A stretch of DNA of 64,000 nt from Notoacmeibacter sp. MSK16QG-6 (lineage in GTDB: Bacteria; Pseudomonadota; Alphaproteobacteria; Rhizobiales; Rhizobiaceae), in NCBI RefSeq assembly GCF_024158145.1, contig NZ_JAMYXM010000001.1, positions 1,054,001 to 1,118,000 of the forward strand, read 5' to 3'. How positions within the stretch are numbered: the stretch's first letter is position 1; every line of letters begins with the position of its first letter. The position numbers and the translations under genes were made by a program. Under the pieces are notes generated by a model that made no database searches, was not told the DNA's origin, and saw nothing but the letters and a program-made list of their open reading frames with translations. Below, piece after piece: positions 43,737 through 54,985 of the stretch.

Positions 43737-45899
43737 CTATGCAGCGTGCTTTGCCTTTGCCTCGCGGCGGCGGGCATGCAACACCGGCTCGGTATAGCCG
43801 TTCGGCTGCTCGGTGCCCTTGAAGACCAGATCGCAAGCGGCCTGGAAGGCGACGCTATCATCAAAGTTACCAGCCATCGGACGGTAGTTCGGATCGCCCT
43901 CGTTCTGCCGGTCGACGACGGCTGCCATCTCCTTCATGACGTCCATCACCTGCTCCTCGGAGACAACGCCGTGGTGCAGCCAATTGGCGATGTGCTGCGA
44001 GGAAATACGCAGCGTTGCGCGGTCTTCCATCAGGCCGACATCATTGATGTCCGGCACCTTGGAGCAGCCGACGCCCTGATCGATCCAGCGGACGACATAG
44101 CCGAGAATGCCCTGCGCATTATTGCGCAGCTCGGCCCTCTTGTCCTCTTCGGTCCAGTTCGGACGCGGCGCAACCGGCACGGAGAGGATATCGTCGATAT
44201 TGGCGCGCGGGCGATCCTTGAGCTCCTCCTGCACCTCCTCGACATCGACCGTGTGATAGTGGGTCGCGTGGAGCGTCGCGGCGGTCGGGCTCGGCACCCA
44301 TGCCGTGTTCGCGCCGGCCTTCGGGTGGCCGACCTTTTGCTCCAACATCGCGTTCATCAGATCGGGCATGGCCCACATGCCCTTGCCGATCTGGGCATGC
44401 CCCTTGAGGCCGCATTCCAAGCCGATATCGACATTCCAGTCCTCGTAAGCCTTGATCCACGGCGCGCCCTTCATGTCGGCCTTGCGGATCATCGGACCGG
44501 CTTCCATCGAGGTGTGCATCTCGTCGCCGGTCCGGTCGAGGAAACCGGTATTGATGAAGACGACGCGTTCTTTCGCGGCGCGGATGCACTCCTTCAGATT
44601 AACGGTCGTGCGGCGTTCCTCGTCCATGATGCCCATCTTGATCGTGCTGGGCGACATGCCGAGCAACTTCTCGACGCGCGTGAAAATCTCGACCGCGAAG
44701 GCGACCTCGTCCGGGCCGTGCATCTTCGGCTTGACCACATACATGGAGCCTTCGCGGCTGTTCATGCGGCGGCCGTTCGGCCCGACATCCTGCAACGCGC
44801 AGAGAGCCGTCATGGCCGCGTCCATCAGACCCTCGAAGACCTCATTGCCGTCGGCATCGAGGATCGCCGGATTGGTCATCAGGTGGCCGACATTGCGCAC
44901 CAGCATCAGCGCGCGGCCCTTCAGCACCAGTTCGGAGCCGTCCGGCGCGGTGAGCTTCTTGTCGGCGTTCAGTTCGCGCGTGACGGTCTCGCCACCCTTA
45001 TCGAAGCTCTCCTTGAGCGAGCCGTCCATCAGACCGAGCCAGTTCTCATAGACATGAGTCTTGTCGGCCGCATCGACGGCGGCGACGGAATCCTCGCAAT
45101 CCATGATCGAGGTCAGTGCGCTTTCCAGCTCGACATCGGCGATGCCGGCCGGATCGTCCTTGCCGATCTGGTGGTTGCGGTCGATATGAACCAGCGCGTG
45201 GAGGCCGTTATTGACCAGCGCCACGGTGGACGGCTCTCCGCCCTCGTCCGAAAAACCGGCCAGATCCTCCTCATAGCGCAGCGTCTTGTCGCCATCATGG
45301 GTGCGAACGGAAAGTTTGCCATTCTCGATCGCGATTCCCGTCGCATCGGCCCAGAGCGCGTCTTCCAATGGGAAGGTGCGGTCGAGAAATTCCTTGGCCC
45401 AGGCGATGACCCGCGCGCCGCGCTCGACGTCGTATTCGCTGCCTGACGGCTTGTCGCCGAGTGCATCGGTGCCGTAGAGCGCGTCATAGAGCGAACCCCA
45501 GCGCGCATTGGCGGCATTCAGCGCATAGCGGGCATTGTCGACCGGCACGACGAGTTGCGGGCCGGCGACCGTCGCGATCTCCGGATCGACATTGCTGGTC
45601 TGTACGGAGAACTTGTCGCCCTCTGGCACCAGATAGCCGATTTCGCTCAGGAAGGACTTGTAGGCCTCCAGATCGGTCGGCGCGCCGTTTTCCTTGTACC
45701 AGCCGTCGATCTTCTCCTGCATCTCATCGCGAACCTTGAGAAGCTCACGATTCCTCGGCGTCAGATCGGCAATGATCGATGCGAAGCCCTCGAAGAACGC
45801 CTCTTCCTCCACGCCGGAGTTCTTCAACGCCTTCTCCACGATGAAGTCGTGCAGCGCCTTGTCGAACTGCAATCCGTTGCGGGTGACGCGGTCGTTCAT
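43737..45899 (-). CDS. glcB: Malate synthase G
   Basis: Condenses glyoxylate and acetyl-CoA to malate, 720 residues, the usual length of isoform G. ATG 45899 is chosen because GGAGGATC precedes it and the homology starts there ([19 protein letters not shown]). Active-site regions include [43 protein letters not shown] and the late [15 protein letters not shown]. Isocitrate lyase is not in the window; the upstream oxidoreductase at 46044 is not obviously related. Confidence 0.96.
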   Translation of the reverse strand: MNDRVTRNGLQFDKALHDFIVEKALKNSGVEEEAFFEGFASIIADLTPRNRELLKVRDEMQEKIDGWYKENGAPTDLEAYKSFLSEIGYLVPEGDKFSVQTSNVDPEIATVAGPQLVVPVDNARYALNAANARWGSLYDALYGTDALGDKPSGSEYDVERGARVIAWAKEFLDRTFPLEDALWADATGIAIENGKLSVRTHDGDKTLRYEEDLAGFSDEGGEPSTVALVNNGLHALVHIDRNHQIGKDDPAGIADVELESALTSIMDCEDSVAAVDAADKTHVYENWLGLMDGSLKESFDKGGETVTRELNADKKLTAPDGSELVLKGRALMLVRNVGHLMTNPAILDADGNEVFEGLMDAAMTALCALQDVGPNGRRMNSREGSMYVVKPKMHGPDEVAFAVEIFTRVEKLLGMSPSTIKMGIMDEERRTTVNLKECIRAAKERVVFINTGFLDRTGDEMHTSMEAGPMIRKADMKGAPWIKAYEDWNVDIGLECGLKGHAQIGKGMWAMPDLMNAMLEQKVGHPKAGANTAWVPSPTAATLHATHYHTVDVEEVQEELKDRPRANIDDILSVPVAPRPNWTEEDKRAELRNNAQGILGYVVRWIDQGVGCSKVPDINDVGLMEDRATLRISSQHIANWLHHGVVSEEQVMDVMKEMAAVVDRQNEGDPNYRPMAGNFDDSVAFQAACDLVFKGTEQPNGYTEPVLHARRREAKAKHAA

Positions 45900-46043
45900 G
45901 ATGATCCTCCGGGCGGGTTGATAGTCTCGGTCGTTGGGCCGACACATGGCCTTCTCGCCCGCGCATTCAACATGCATCGCCCGGACCGTCAATTCCGGCA
46001 AAGATGCAAATCACTTTTGCCAGATCGGATATAATCGACTGAT

Positions 46044-47261
46044 TTATTCAGCAGCGCTGACGATGGCCGTGCCGGCGGCATGGGCCGACGCCCAGGCCCA
46101 CTGGAAATTGTAGCCGCCGAGCCAGCCCGTCACATCCACCACCTCGCCGATGAAATAGAGGCCGGGCACCGCCTTCGCTTCCATGGTCTGCGAGGAGAGC
46201 GCGTTGGTCTCGACGCCGCCCAGCGTCACTTCTGCCGTTCGGTAGCCTTCCGTGCCGGCGGGGACGATCTGCCAATCATTGGCGGCGGCGTTCAGTCTGT
46301 CGAGGCTTTTGCGACCTTGCTCAGCCAAGCGGCCCGAAACCCCGGCGCGGGCGCAGATACCGGCGGCCAGCCGCTCGGGCAGCATGGTCGCCAATACGGT
46401 CTCGACCGTCTTCTTGCCGGCACCCGCCTGCGCCCTTTCCAGAAGCGCATCGGCCAGATCACGCTGCGGCGCGAGCGAAAGGCGCACCATCTCGCCCTCC
46501 CGCCAATAGGACGAAGACTGCAGGACCGCCGGGCCGGACAGGCCGCGATGGGTGAAGAGGATCGCCTCGTCGAAGGTGGTTTCGCGCCCACCCTGACCGG
46601 CGGTCACGCGGCCCTGAACCGAGACGCCGGCGAGCGCCTTCGCTTCTTCGTGCAACGCGCCGGTGAGCGTGAAGGGCACCAGCGCCGGGCGCGGCTCCAC
46701 GATCGGCAGGCCGAACTGCCGCGCCAGATCGTAGCCAAAACCGGTCGCGCCCATTTTCGGGATCGATTTGCCGCCCGTCGCGACCACCAGATTGTCGCAG
46801 CGGAGATTTTGCCGCCGCCCGTCGCGCTCGACCGTCACGGCAAAGCCGGTTTCCGTCTTCTCCACTTCGATGATGGCGGTATTCAGCCAGAGTTCCGCGC
46901 CGGCGCAGGCCATCTCTTCCAGCAGCATTGCGACGATCTGTTTCGCCGAGCCATCGCAGAAAAGCTGGCCGAGCGTCTTTTCGTGCCAGGCGATGCCGTG
47001 CCGCTCGACCAGCGCGATGAAATCCGCCGGCGTATAACGCGCGAGCGCGCTCTTGGCGAAATGAGGATTGGCGGAGAGGAAGTGTTTCGGCGCGGTGCGC
47101 GTATTGGTGAAATTGCAGCGCCCGCCGCCGGAAATACGGATCTTCTCGCCCGGCGCCTTCGCATGGTCGATGACCAGCGTGGAACGCCCCTGCCCCGCCG
47201 CATAGGCCGCGCAGTGCAGCCCCGCCGCCCCTGCGCCAAGGATGATGGTCTGGTGAGTCAT
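46044..47261 (-). CDS. HI0933/YhiN-family FAD-dependent oxidoreductase
   Basis: A 405-residue flavoprotein of the HI0933 family (BaiN-like). The start MTHQTIILGAGAAGLHCAAYA is the dinucleotide-binding motif, followed by the family block KIRISGGGRCNFTNTR; GGKSIPKMGATGFGY and the C-terminal GLYFIGEVVDVTGWLGGYNFQWAWASG-like end confirm it. The physiological substrate of most members is unknown. It is upstream of glcB in the same direction, with a 144-bp gap. Confidence 0.9.
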   Translation of the reverse strand: MTHQTIILGAGAAGLHCAAYAAGQGRSTLVIDHAKAPGEKIRISGGGRCNFTNTRTAPKHFLSANPHFAKSALARYTPADFIALVERHGIAWHEKTLGQLFCDGSAKQIVAMLLEEMACAGAELWLNTAIIEVEKTETGFAVTVERDGRRQNLRCDNLVVATGGKSIPKMGATGFGYDLARQFGLPIVEPRPALVPFTLTGALHEEAKALAGVSVQGRVTAGQGGRETTFDEAILFTHRGLSGPAVLQSSSYWREGEMVRLSLAPQRDLADALLERAQAGAGKKTVETVLATMLPERLAAGICARAGVSGRLAEQGRKSLDRLNAAANDWQIVPAGTEGYRTAEVTLGGVETNALSSQTMEAKAVPGLYFIGEVVDVTGWLGGYNFQWAWASAHAAGTAIVSAAE

Positions 47262-47445
47262 TAGCTATTGCTTGTGCGCTTATGATCTAAGGCTCATACC
47301 TGCCATTCTATAGAAGCCCTGTTGAGGTGGCGAGAAGCGGCCTTGCAATGAGAGTTGCTAATTCGCTTTGAGGGAAACTCCCTATAAGTCAAAACGCGAA
47401 CGCGGCGTGTCTCGATCACGTTCGAACGGTGATTCTCTAGCCGCC

Positions 47446-49254
<1,809 letters not shown>

Positions 49255-49353
49255 GGCCGCTCATATAGAGGCGTTCACGCCGCCACGGAAGCGGCGATTT
49301 GCGGTGCAGGCCCGTAAAATGAAACACAGCCATCCTAGCCGGATTGGTCGATC

Positions 49354-49391
49354 CCCGAAGAGTTCCTACTATCCCGAAGAGTTCCTACTAT
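49354..49391. repeat. Perfect 19-bp tandem repeat in the lepA/heme oxygenase spacer
   Basis: Two adjacent identical copies of CCCGAAGAGTTCCTACTAT (49354-49372 and 49373-49391). Each contains TACTAT, which could serve as a -10-like element; TTGGTC at 49345-49350 lies 16 bases before the first. It is about 63 bp upstream of the heme oxygenase start and could be an operator pair or a duplicated promoter. Confidence 0.8.
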
Positions 49392-49453
49392 ATAGATACC
49401 GAGGTCCGCACCCGGCGCCGATTGCGACGACAGTCCAGACAGAAACGGTTTTC

Positions 49454-50080
49454 ATGACGCATCTCTCCCCATCTCCGGCGGCATCACGCCCGTCTGCGGC
49501 CCGTTCGCTGCGCCACGGCCTGCGCGAGGAGACGCGGGAGGCCCATGAAGCGCTCGACACGGTCATGAGCCAATACCGGCTCGATGACGCGTCGAACTAC
49601 GCCGCTTTTCTGCGCATCCATGAAGCGGTCCTGCCCGCCATCGAACGGGCACTCGAAGCGGAAGGGATTGCCGCGGACCTTCCCGACTGGCCGATGCGGC
49701 AGCGGCGAGACGCGCTCGCTGCCGATCTTGCCGAACTGCCCGGCTCGCCGCCTTGTCTCATGGCATCGCCGCCCGACCTCCCTGACCTGTCATCGAGGGC
49801 TGCGCGTTTCGGCGCGACCTATGTGCTGGAGGGCTCCCGAATGGGCGCCAAACTTCTCGTGCGTTCCGTTCCGGAAGGCGACCGAAGATTTCCGACGCGA
49901 TTTCTGCGCCATGGCGAATCCGAAAAGCTATGGCCGAGCTTCGTCGCCGCACTGGACGACGCCGATAAAAATGGCATATCGCACGACGTTGCCATCCACG
50001 CCGCACGCCACATCTTTGCCGTTTACGAACAGGCAGCGAGGGTGTCTGGCGTCGAGGGAAGTGCCGGGACTGACGTATGA
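49454..50080 (+). CDS. bphO: Heme oxygenase BphO
   Basis: Cleaves heme to biliverdin, the chromophore of the phytochrome encoded next. The 208 residues include the proximal His31 in REAHEALD and the distal-helix block ATYVLEGSRMGAKLLVRSV, typical of the BphO branch. ATG 49454 is chosen as the family start; the ribosome site is weak. It overlaps the phytochrome gene by four bases, so chromophore and apoprotein are made together. Iron and CO are the other products. Confidence 0.9.
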   Translation: MTHLSPSPAASRPSAARSLRHGLREETREAHEALDTVMSQYRLDDASNYAAFLRIHEAVLPAIERALEAEGIAADLPDWPMRQRRDALAADLAELPGSPPCLMASPPDLPDLSSRAARFGATYVLEGSRMGAKLLVRSVPEGDRRFPTRFLRHGESEKLWPSFVAALDDADKNGISHDVAIHAARHIFAVYEQAARVSGVEGSAGTDV

Positions 50081-52671
50081 ACGAATTTTTCGATGCCGAG
50101 AAAACGCAGGTCGATCTGACCAATTGCGACCGGGAGCCGATCCACCTTCTTGGCCGGATCCAGCCCTTCGGCTTTCTTGTTGCCGCCTCGGCCGATTGGG
50201 TGGTCAGCCACGTTTCGCTGAATGTCGACGAGTTCCTGTCGTTCAACGCGGATGCAATGGTCGGCGAACCGCTGAAGAATTTCCTGCCGCAACGGTCTCT
50301 CCACGCCATCCGCAACCGACTGCAGACGATCAGCAATTCGGACGGACGCGAACGTCTGCGCAATGTCTCGATCGACGATAGCGACCGTCTTTTCGACGTA
50401 TCGATCCATGTGACGGATGACAGCGCCACGACGGTCATGGAATTCGAACCGGCGCGCCTGGACGAATCCAGCGAAGAAGAACTCCTCCTCGTTCGCGGCG
50501 CCCTGCCACGACTGGCGCGCCACGATACCGTGGAAGGACTGGCGCGGGACGGCGCACGTTATCTTCAGTTCATGTCGGGCTTCGACCGGGTGATGGTCTA
50601 TCAGTTTCTGCCCGACGGGTCAGGCGAAGTCATCGCCGAAGCGCGGCAAAGCCGGCTCGAACCGTTTCTCGGACTGCGATATCCGGCGACCGACATCCCG
50701 CAACAGGCGCGTGCGCTTTACCTCAAACAGACGCTTCGGCTTATTGCCGATGTTGGGGAGGACGGCGTTGCGATTCATCCGCCGCGCGGAACCGATGGCC
50801 AACCGATCGACCTTTCATCGTCGGTGTTGCGCAGCGTCTCGCCGATCCATCTGGAATATCTGCGCAATATGGGCGTTCAGGCATCGATGAGCGTGTCCAT
50901 CATCATCAATGGCAAGCTGTGGGGACTGTTCGCCTGCCACCATGAAGCGCCGCTCGTCATCGATCACATCAAGCGTGGCGTCGCCGAGATGTTCGGCGAA
51001 CTGTTTTCGATGATGCTGGCCAGCCGCCTCAATCATGATGAACGGAAGGCCGACAAGGAAGTCCAGCGGCTGACGAATAGTTTTTCGGCGACCGTCTCGC
51101 CCGATGAAGACCCGATTGCAGGCATTTCACCGACATTGGAACGGTTTTCGAGCCTTCTCGACGCGCAGGGCTTCGCGATCGTCATCGACCAGAACCGCCA
51201 GACCTTTGGCGAGTCGCCGACCGACATCGAACTCGATCAGATCATCCGCTTTCTCAACAGGAGCGCGGCAAGCAAGATTTTTGCCTCCAGCCATATGAGC
51301 GGCCTGTTCCCTGAGGCCAAGTCCTTCTCGGACCGGGTGGCCGGAATGCTTGCTATACCGATCAGCCGCCGGCCGCGAGACTATATCATCTTCTTCCGGC
51401 GAGAGGTTCTCAAGGAAGTCACATGGGCTGGCAATCCCGAGAAGCCCGTCGAGGTGGGGCCGAACGGCATTCGTTTGACCCCTCGCAAGAGTTTCGAAGC
51501 GTGGCAGGACGAACAACGCGGCCATAGCGAAATCTGGCGCAGCGCGCATCTTCGGATCGCCGAGCAATTGCGCATGGTCATGCTGGAAGTGGTGCTGCGC
51601 TTGACCGATGAAGTTGCGCGCGAGCGAAAGATCGCGCAGGAGCGCCAGGAACTGCTGATCGCCGAGCTCAATCACCGGGTCCGGAACATCTTGTCGCTGG
51701 TCAAGGGCATTATCAGCCAGAGCCGCGGTACGGACCTGTCGTTAAACGACTATATCGAAATTCTCGACACGCGCATTCAGTCTCTCGCGCGAGCGCACGA
51801 TCAGATCACCCAGCACAACTGGACCGCAGCCTCTCTTCAGAGGATGATAGAGATCGAAGCGGCAAGCTATCTCGGTGACGGCCATGAGCGTATCCGTCTT
51901 GAGGGCGAAGACTGTTTACTTGAGCCGCAGGCCTTTGCGACGCTTGCTCTGGTTGTCCACGAATTGACGACAAACAGCGCGAAATACGGCGCGCTGTCGG
52001 CATCGGCCGGCTATGTCAAGGTCAAGACCTCCTGGGAGAACGACGGGACGTTCACCATCGATTGGCTGGAAAGGGGCGGCCCGGCCGTACAGGCGCCCAA
52101 GCGACGCGGCTTCGGCTCGACCATCGTCGAACGATCTATTCCCTACGAACTGAAAGGCAAGGCGTCGATCGACTATGAGTTGTCGGGGTTACATGCCGCC
52201 TTCACCTTGCCGGCCCGTCATGTAGCGCGTCCAAAGGACGAGGCGCGGCCTTCGCCGTCCCGAAGCAACAAGAGAAAACCCTCCAGCGATAGCGATCCGT
52301 TGCCAAAGCGTTTTCTGGTAGCGGAGGACAATCTCATCCTCGCGATGGAGCTGGAAGATATTCTGCTTGCCAATGGCGCGGAAAGCGTCGATGTCGCGGC
52401 CAATCTTTCGGACGGAAAGGCAATTGCCGGAGGATCGGAGCTGGACTTTGCCATTCTCGACGTCAATCTCGGATCGGCGACCAGCTTTCCAATCGCTGAG
52501 ATACTGGCCGAGCGAGGCATTCCCTTCGGTTTCGCCACCGGATACGGCGAAGAGCTGACCGTGCCCAAAAACCTCGGAAAGCGCTGCTGCATTGCCAAGC
52601 CTTACGACCGGGATTCGATCCATGGCTTTATCCGCGACGTGATCGAAACGAAGCAGGCGCAATCGGACTAG
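50077..52671 (+). CDS. Bacteriophytochrome HWE-type histidine kinase with C-terminal receiver
   Basis: Red/far-red photoreceptor of 864 residues. N-terminal Cys17 (LTNCDREPIH) is the biliverdin attachment site; PAS (about 20-125), GAF (about 140-320, PATDIP 203-208 and SPIHLEYLRNMG 255-266) and PHY (about 330-510, PRKSF 469-473) follow. The kinase is of the HWE family: His533 in LNHRVRNILS, HELTTNSAKYGAL and WLERGG. A linker (about 715-742) leads to a receiver domain with Asp751, phospho-acceptor Asp795 and Lys841. The output partner is not in the window. Confidence 0.95.
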   Translation: MNEFFDAEKTQVDLTNCDREPIHLLGRIQPFGFLVAASADWVVSHVSLNVDEFLSFNADAMVGEPLKNFLPQRSLHAIRNRLQTISNSDGRERLRNVSIDDSDRLFDVSIHVTDDSATTVMEFEPARLDESSEEELLLVRGALPRLARHDTVEGLARDGARYLQFMSGFDRVMVYQFLPDGSGEVIAEARQSRLEPFLGLRYPATDIPQQARALYLKQTLRLIADVGEDGVAIHPPRGTDGQPIDLSSSVLRSVSPIHLEYLRNMGVQASMSVSIIINGKLWGLFACHHEAPLVIDHIKRGVAEMFGELFSMMLASRLNHDERKADKEVQRLTNSFSATVSPDEDPIAGISPTLERFSSLLDAQGFAIVIDQNRQTFGESPTDIELDQIIRFLNRSAASKIFASSHMSGLFPEAKSFSDRVAGMLAIPISRRPRDYIIFFRREVLKEVTWAGNPEKPVEVGPNGIRLTPRKSFEAWQDEQRGHSEIWRSAHLRIAEQLRMVMLEVVLRLTDEVARERKIAQERQELLIAELNHRVRNILSLVKGIISQSRGTDLSLNDYIEILDTRIQSLARAHDQITQHNWTAASLQRMIEIEAASYLGDGHERIRLEGEDCLLEPQAFATLALVVHELTTNSAKYGALSASAGYVKVKTSWENDGTFTIDWLERGGPAVQAPKRRGFGSTIVERSIPYELKGKASIDYELSGLHAAFTLPARHVARPKDEARPSPSRSNKRKPSSDSDPLPKRFLVAEDNLILAMELEDILLANGAESVDVAANLSDGKAIAGGSELDFAILDVNLGSATSFPIAEILAERGIPFGFATGYGEELTVPKNLGKRCCIAKPYDRDSIHGFIRDVIETKQAQSD

Positions 52672-52683
52672 CCCGGTGGGCTG

Positions 52684-53688
52684 CTAGGACGATACTGTCA
52701 GGACGATTTTGCCGATGTGATCGCTGCTCTCCATGTGGCGATGCGCCCCGGCGGCGTCGGCTAGCGGAAATGTCTTGTCGATCAGCGGCCTGACCTTGCC
52801 ATCCTCGATCAATGGCCAGACCTTTTGACGCAATTCCTCAGCCAGTGCGGTCTTGAACGCGTTAGAGCGCGGACGCAGAGTCGAGCCGGTATGGGTCAGA
52901 CGCTTTCGCATAATGACCGAAAGGTCGACCTCCTGTTTGGGGCCGCCAAGCGTCGCGATCTGAACGATTCGCCCGTCCAGTGCCGCCAGCCTGTGATTGC
53001 GTGGGGCGTAGTCTCCGCCGACCATGTCGAGGATCAGGTCGACACCTTTTCCGCCGGTCATGTCACGCAGCACATCGACGAAATCCTCTTGCTTGTAGTC
53101 GACGCATTTCTCCGCACCCAATTCTTCCGCCGCCCGGCACTTTTCCGGGCTTCCAGCCGTCGCAAAGGGGCGAGCGCCGAGGGCCTTGGCCAATTGAATG
53201 GCGATGGTGCCGATGCCGCTCGTGCCGCCATGCACTAGAAAGGTCTCGCCTTCCTTGAGGGCGCCACGCTGGAAGACATTGTGCCAGACGGTGAAGACGG
53301 TTTCAGGAAGCGCCGCGCCTTCGGTCATGGAAAGGCCGCTTGGCACGGGCAGGCAGTGGCCGGCGGGAACCGCGACATATTCGGCATAGCCGCCACCCGG
53401 CGTCAGCGCACAAACGACATCGCCCACATTTAATCCGGTGACGTCGTCACCCAGTTTGGCAACCCTGCCGGACACTTCGAGGCCAGGAAGGTCCGACGCA
53501 TCTTCTGGCGGCGGATAAAGGCCCTTACGCTGAAAGACATCCGGCCGGTTGACGCCAGCCGCCTCGACGGCCAGCAGCACCTCGTCAGCGCGCAATGTCG
53601 GCAAAGGCCGGCGAACCGGCTGCAATACATCCGGGCCGCCAGGCTCGGTTATTTCGACGGCAGCCATGTCTTGCGGCAGGTCAGCCAT
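52684..53688 (-). CDS. NAD(P)H quinone oxidoreductase (zinc-free MDR family)
   Basis: A 334-residue medium-chain reductase of the quinone oxidoreductase/PIG3 type. It has GVNRPDVFQRKGLYPPP, the cofactor motif HGGTSGIGTIAIQLAKALGA, and GGYAEYV. The zinc-binding Cys/His set of alcohol dehydrogenases is absent. The start has a clear GGGAGGA. It is convergent with the phytochrome gene, with a 12-bp gap between the stops. Confidence 0.88.
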   Translation of the reverse strand: MADLPQDMAAVEITEPGGPDVLQPVRRPLPTLRADEVLLAVEAAGVNRPDVFQRKGLYPPPEDASDLPGLEVSGRVAKLGDDVTGLNVGDVVCALTPGGGYAEYVAVPAGHCLPVPSGLSMTEGAALPETVFTVWHNVFQRGALKEGETFLVHGGTSGIGTIAIQLAKALGARPFATAGSPEKCRAAEELGAEKCVDYKQEDFVDVLRDMTGGKGVDLILDMVGGDYAPRNHRLAALDGRIVQIATLGGPKQEVDLSVIMRKRLTHTGSTLRPRSNAFKTALAEELRQKVWPLIEDGKVRPLIDKTFPLADAAGAHRHMESSDHIGKIVLTVSS

Positions 53689-53767
53689 TTCAATCCTCCC
53701 ATTATCACTCGCCTATCATCTGGTTCGGGATGACGGCTTGGAAAGAGCGGAGGAAGGGCGGCAAACG

Positions 53768-53800
53768 CGAAAGGGCGGATCGTCGCCGATCCGCCCTTGC
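53768..53800 (-). terminator. Terminator hairpin after the minus-strand DUF465 gene
   Basis: A perfect 12-base stem (53771-53782 with 53787-53798) with loop TCGC, followed on minus by TCGCGTTTG. Strong stem, weak T-tract. Confidence 0.65.
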
Positions 53801-53848
53801 ATGCGAGGTTCGAAAATACCGTCGTTATAGACTCGTTACGAATACGAA

Positions 53849-54025
53849 CTAATGGTGAACTGGCGGAGACAGACGCATGATCTCGTCTTTGAGAGCGAGT
53901 TTCTTTCGCTTCAGCCGGGCAATTTCAAGGTCATCTTTAGCCGGAGCTACCTGCAAACTCTCGATCTGCTGATCCAGATCACCATGCTTGCGCTGAAGCT
54001 GGGCGAGATGAGACTCTAGAGACAT
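53849..54025 (-). CDS. DUF465 (YdcH-like) small protein A
   Basis: A 58-residue coiled-coil protein starting at ATG 54025 (GGAGGA lies upstream at correct spacing; ATG 54031 is too close to it). The pattern SHLAQLQRKHGDLDQQIESL then ARLKRKKLALKDEIMRL is the DUF465/YdcH signature. Function is unknown in the family. A second, divergent member lies 206 bp away. Confidence 0.8.
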   Translation of the reverse strand: MSLESHLAQLQRKHGDLDQQIESLQVAPAKDDLEIARLKRKKLALKDEIMRLSPPVHH

Positions 54026-54190
54026 TAGCATTCCTCCGTTCGTTTCTATTATCGAAGCACACGGTGGCCACATCCCTCAAAATAGGGCGGCGCCAACGCG
54101 CCTTCAAAGGACAGTGTGCCGCATGGATCGATTCCTGTCGAATGCTGAGTGGTAGCATTTCAAAGAGACTGTGAATGTGATAGGGAAACT

Positions 54191-54205
54191 GCCTGTATTT
54201 CAGGC
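54191..54205. repeat. Short palindrome upstream of DUF465 gene B
   Basis: GCCTG-TATTT-CAGGC lies 27 bp before the ATG of DUF465 gene B in the divergent spacer. It may be an operator; no direct evidence. Confidence 0.3.
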
Positions 54206-54231
54206 AATTGTCGCTTAAAGGAATATCCCTT

Positions 54232-54435
54232 ATGTCCGATCAGGAGCAGGCTGAGCTGCGCCTCCAACTTGCCCGTCTCAAACAGGAACACGCCGATTAC
54301 GACGTCGCCATCGGCGCAATGATGCAGACCGGTTGCGATGCCTTGCGGATTCAGCGCATGAAAAAGAAAAAACTGGTGCTCAAGGACAAGATAAGCCAGT
54401 TGGAAGACGGCACTCTCCCCGACATCATCGCCTGA
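54232..54435 (+). CDS. DUF465 (YdcH-like) small protein B
   Basis: A 67-residue coiled-coil protein; AAAGGA precedes ATG 54232. It shares the layout of the neighbouring DUF465 protein: ELRLQLARLKQEHADYDVAIGAM, then RIQRMKKKKLVLKDKISQLE. The two are paralogues in inverted orientation. It lies 34 bp before purE and may be cotranscribed with it. Confidence 0.82.
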   Translation: MSDQEQAELRLQLARLKQEHADYDVAIGAMMQTGCDALRIQRMKKKKLVLKDKISQLEDGTLPDIIA

Positions 54436-54469
54436 GCGTTAACGGTACGATAAGGACAGGATCATCGAT

Positions 54470-54985
54470 ATGAGCGCATCCGCGACGGAAGCCTCGGCGC
54501 AGCCGAAGGTCGCGATCATCATGGGCAGCCAGTCGGACTGGCCGACCATGAAGCACGCTGCCGCCATTCTCGATGAGCTCGCCATCGCCTACGATGCCAG
54601 GATCGTTTCTGCGCATCGGACACCCGACCGCATGCGGGACTTCGCGCGTTCGGCGCGGCAGGACGGGTTCCGTGTCATTATCGCCGGCGCTGGCGGCGCA
54701 GCCCATCTGCCGGGCATGGTAGCGGCGTGGACAAGCCTTCCCGTCCTTGGCGTGCCGGTTCAGTCGGCCGCCTTGTCGGGTCAGGATTCCTTACTCTCGA
54801 TCGTGCAAATGCCGGCCGGCATTCCCGTCGGAACCCTGGCGATCGGCAAAGCCGGCGCATCCAACGCCGCGCTTCTTGCCGCTTCCATCCTTTCCGTTTC
54901 TGACGACGGCGTTGCGGAGCGACTCGACGGCTGGCGCAAGGCAAGGACCGATGCGGTTGCTGAAAAGCCAAGCGACGACGCATGA
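54470..54985 (+). CDS. purE: N5-carboxyaminoimidazole ribonucleotide mutase
   Basis: Class I PurE that converts N5-CAIR to CAIR in purine synthesis, 171 residues. Diagnostic blocks are [12 protein letters not shown] near the start, SAHRTPDRM, and [26 protein letters not shown]. It overlaps purK by four bases (ATGA), the usual coupling of the two partner enzymes. Confidence 0.97.
   Translation: MSASATEASAQPKVAIIMGSQSDWPTMKHAAAILDELAIAYDARIVSAHRTPDRMRDFARSARQDGFRVIIAGAGGAAHLPGMVAAWTSLPVLGVPVQSAALSGQDSLLSIVQMPAGIPVGTLAIGKAGASNAALLAASILSVSDDGVAERLDGWRKARTDAVAEKPSDDA

Noticed and set aside
49354-49391. EcfG-type general-stress promoter in the tandem repeats
   Set aside because: GGAAC is present on minus in both copies, but no CGTT lies 16-17 bases downstream.
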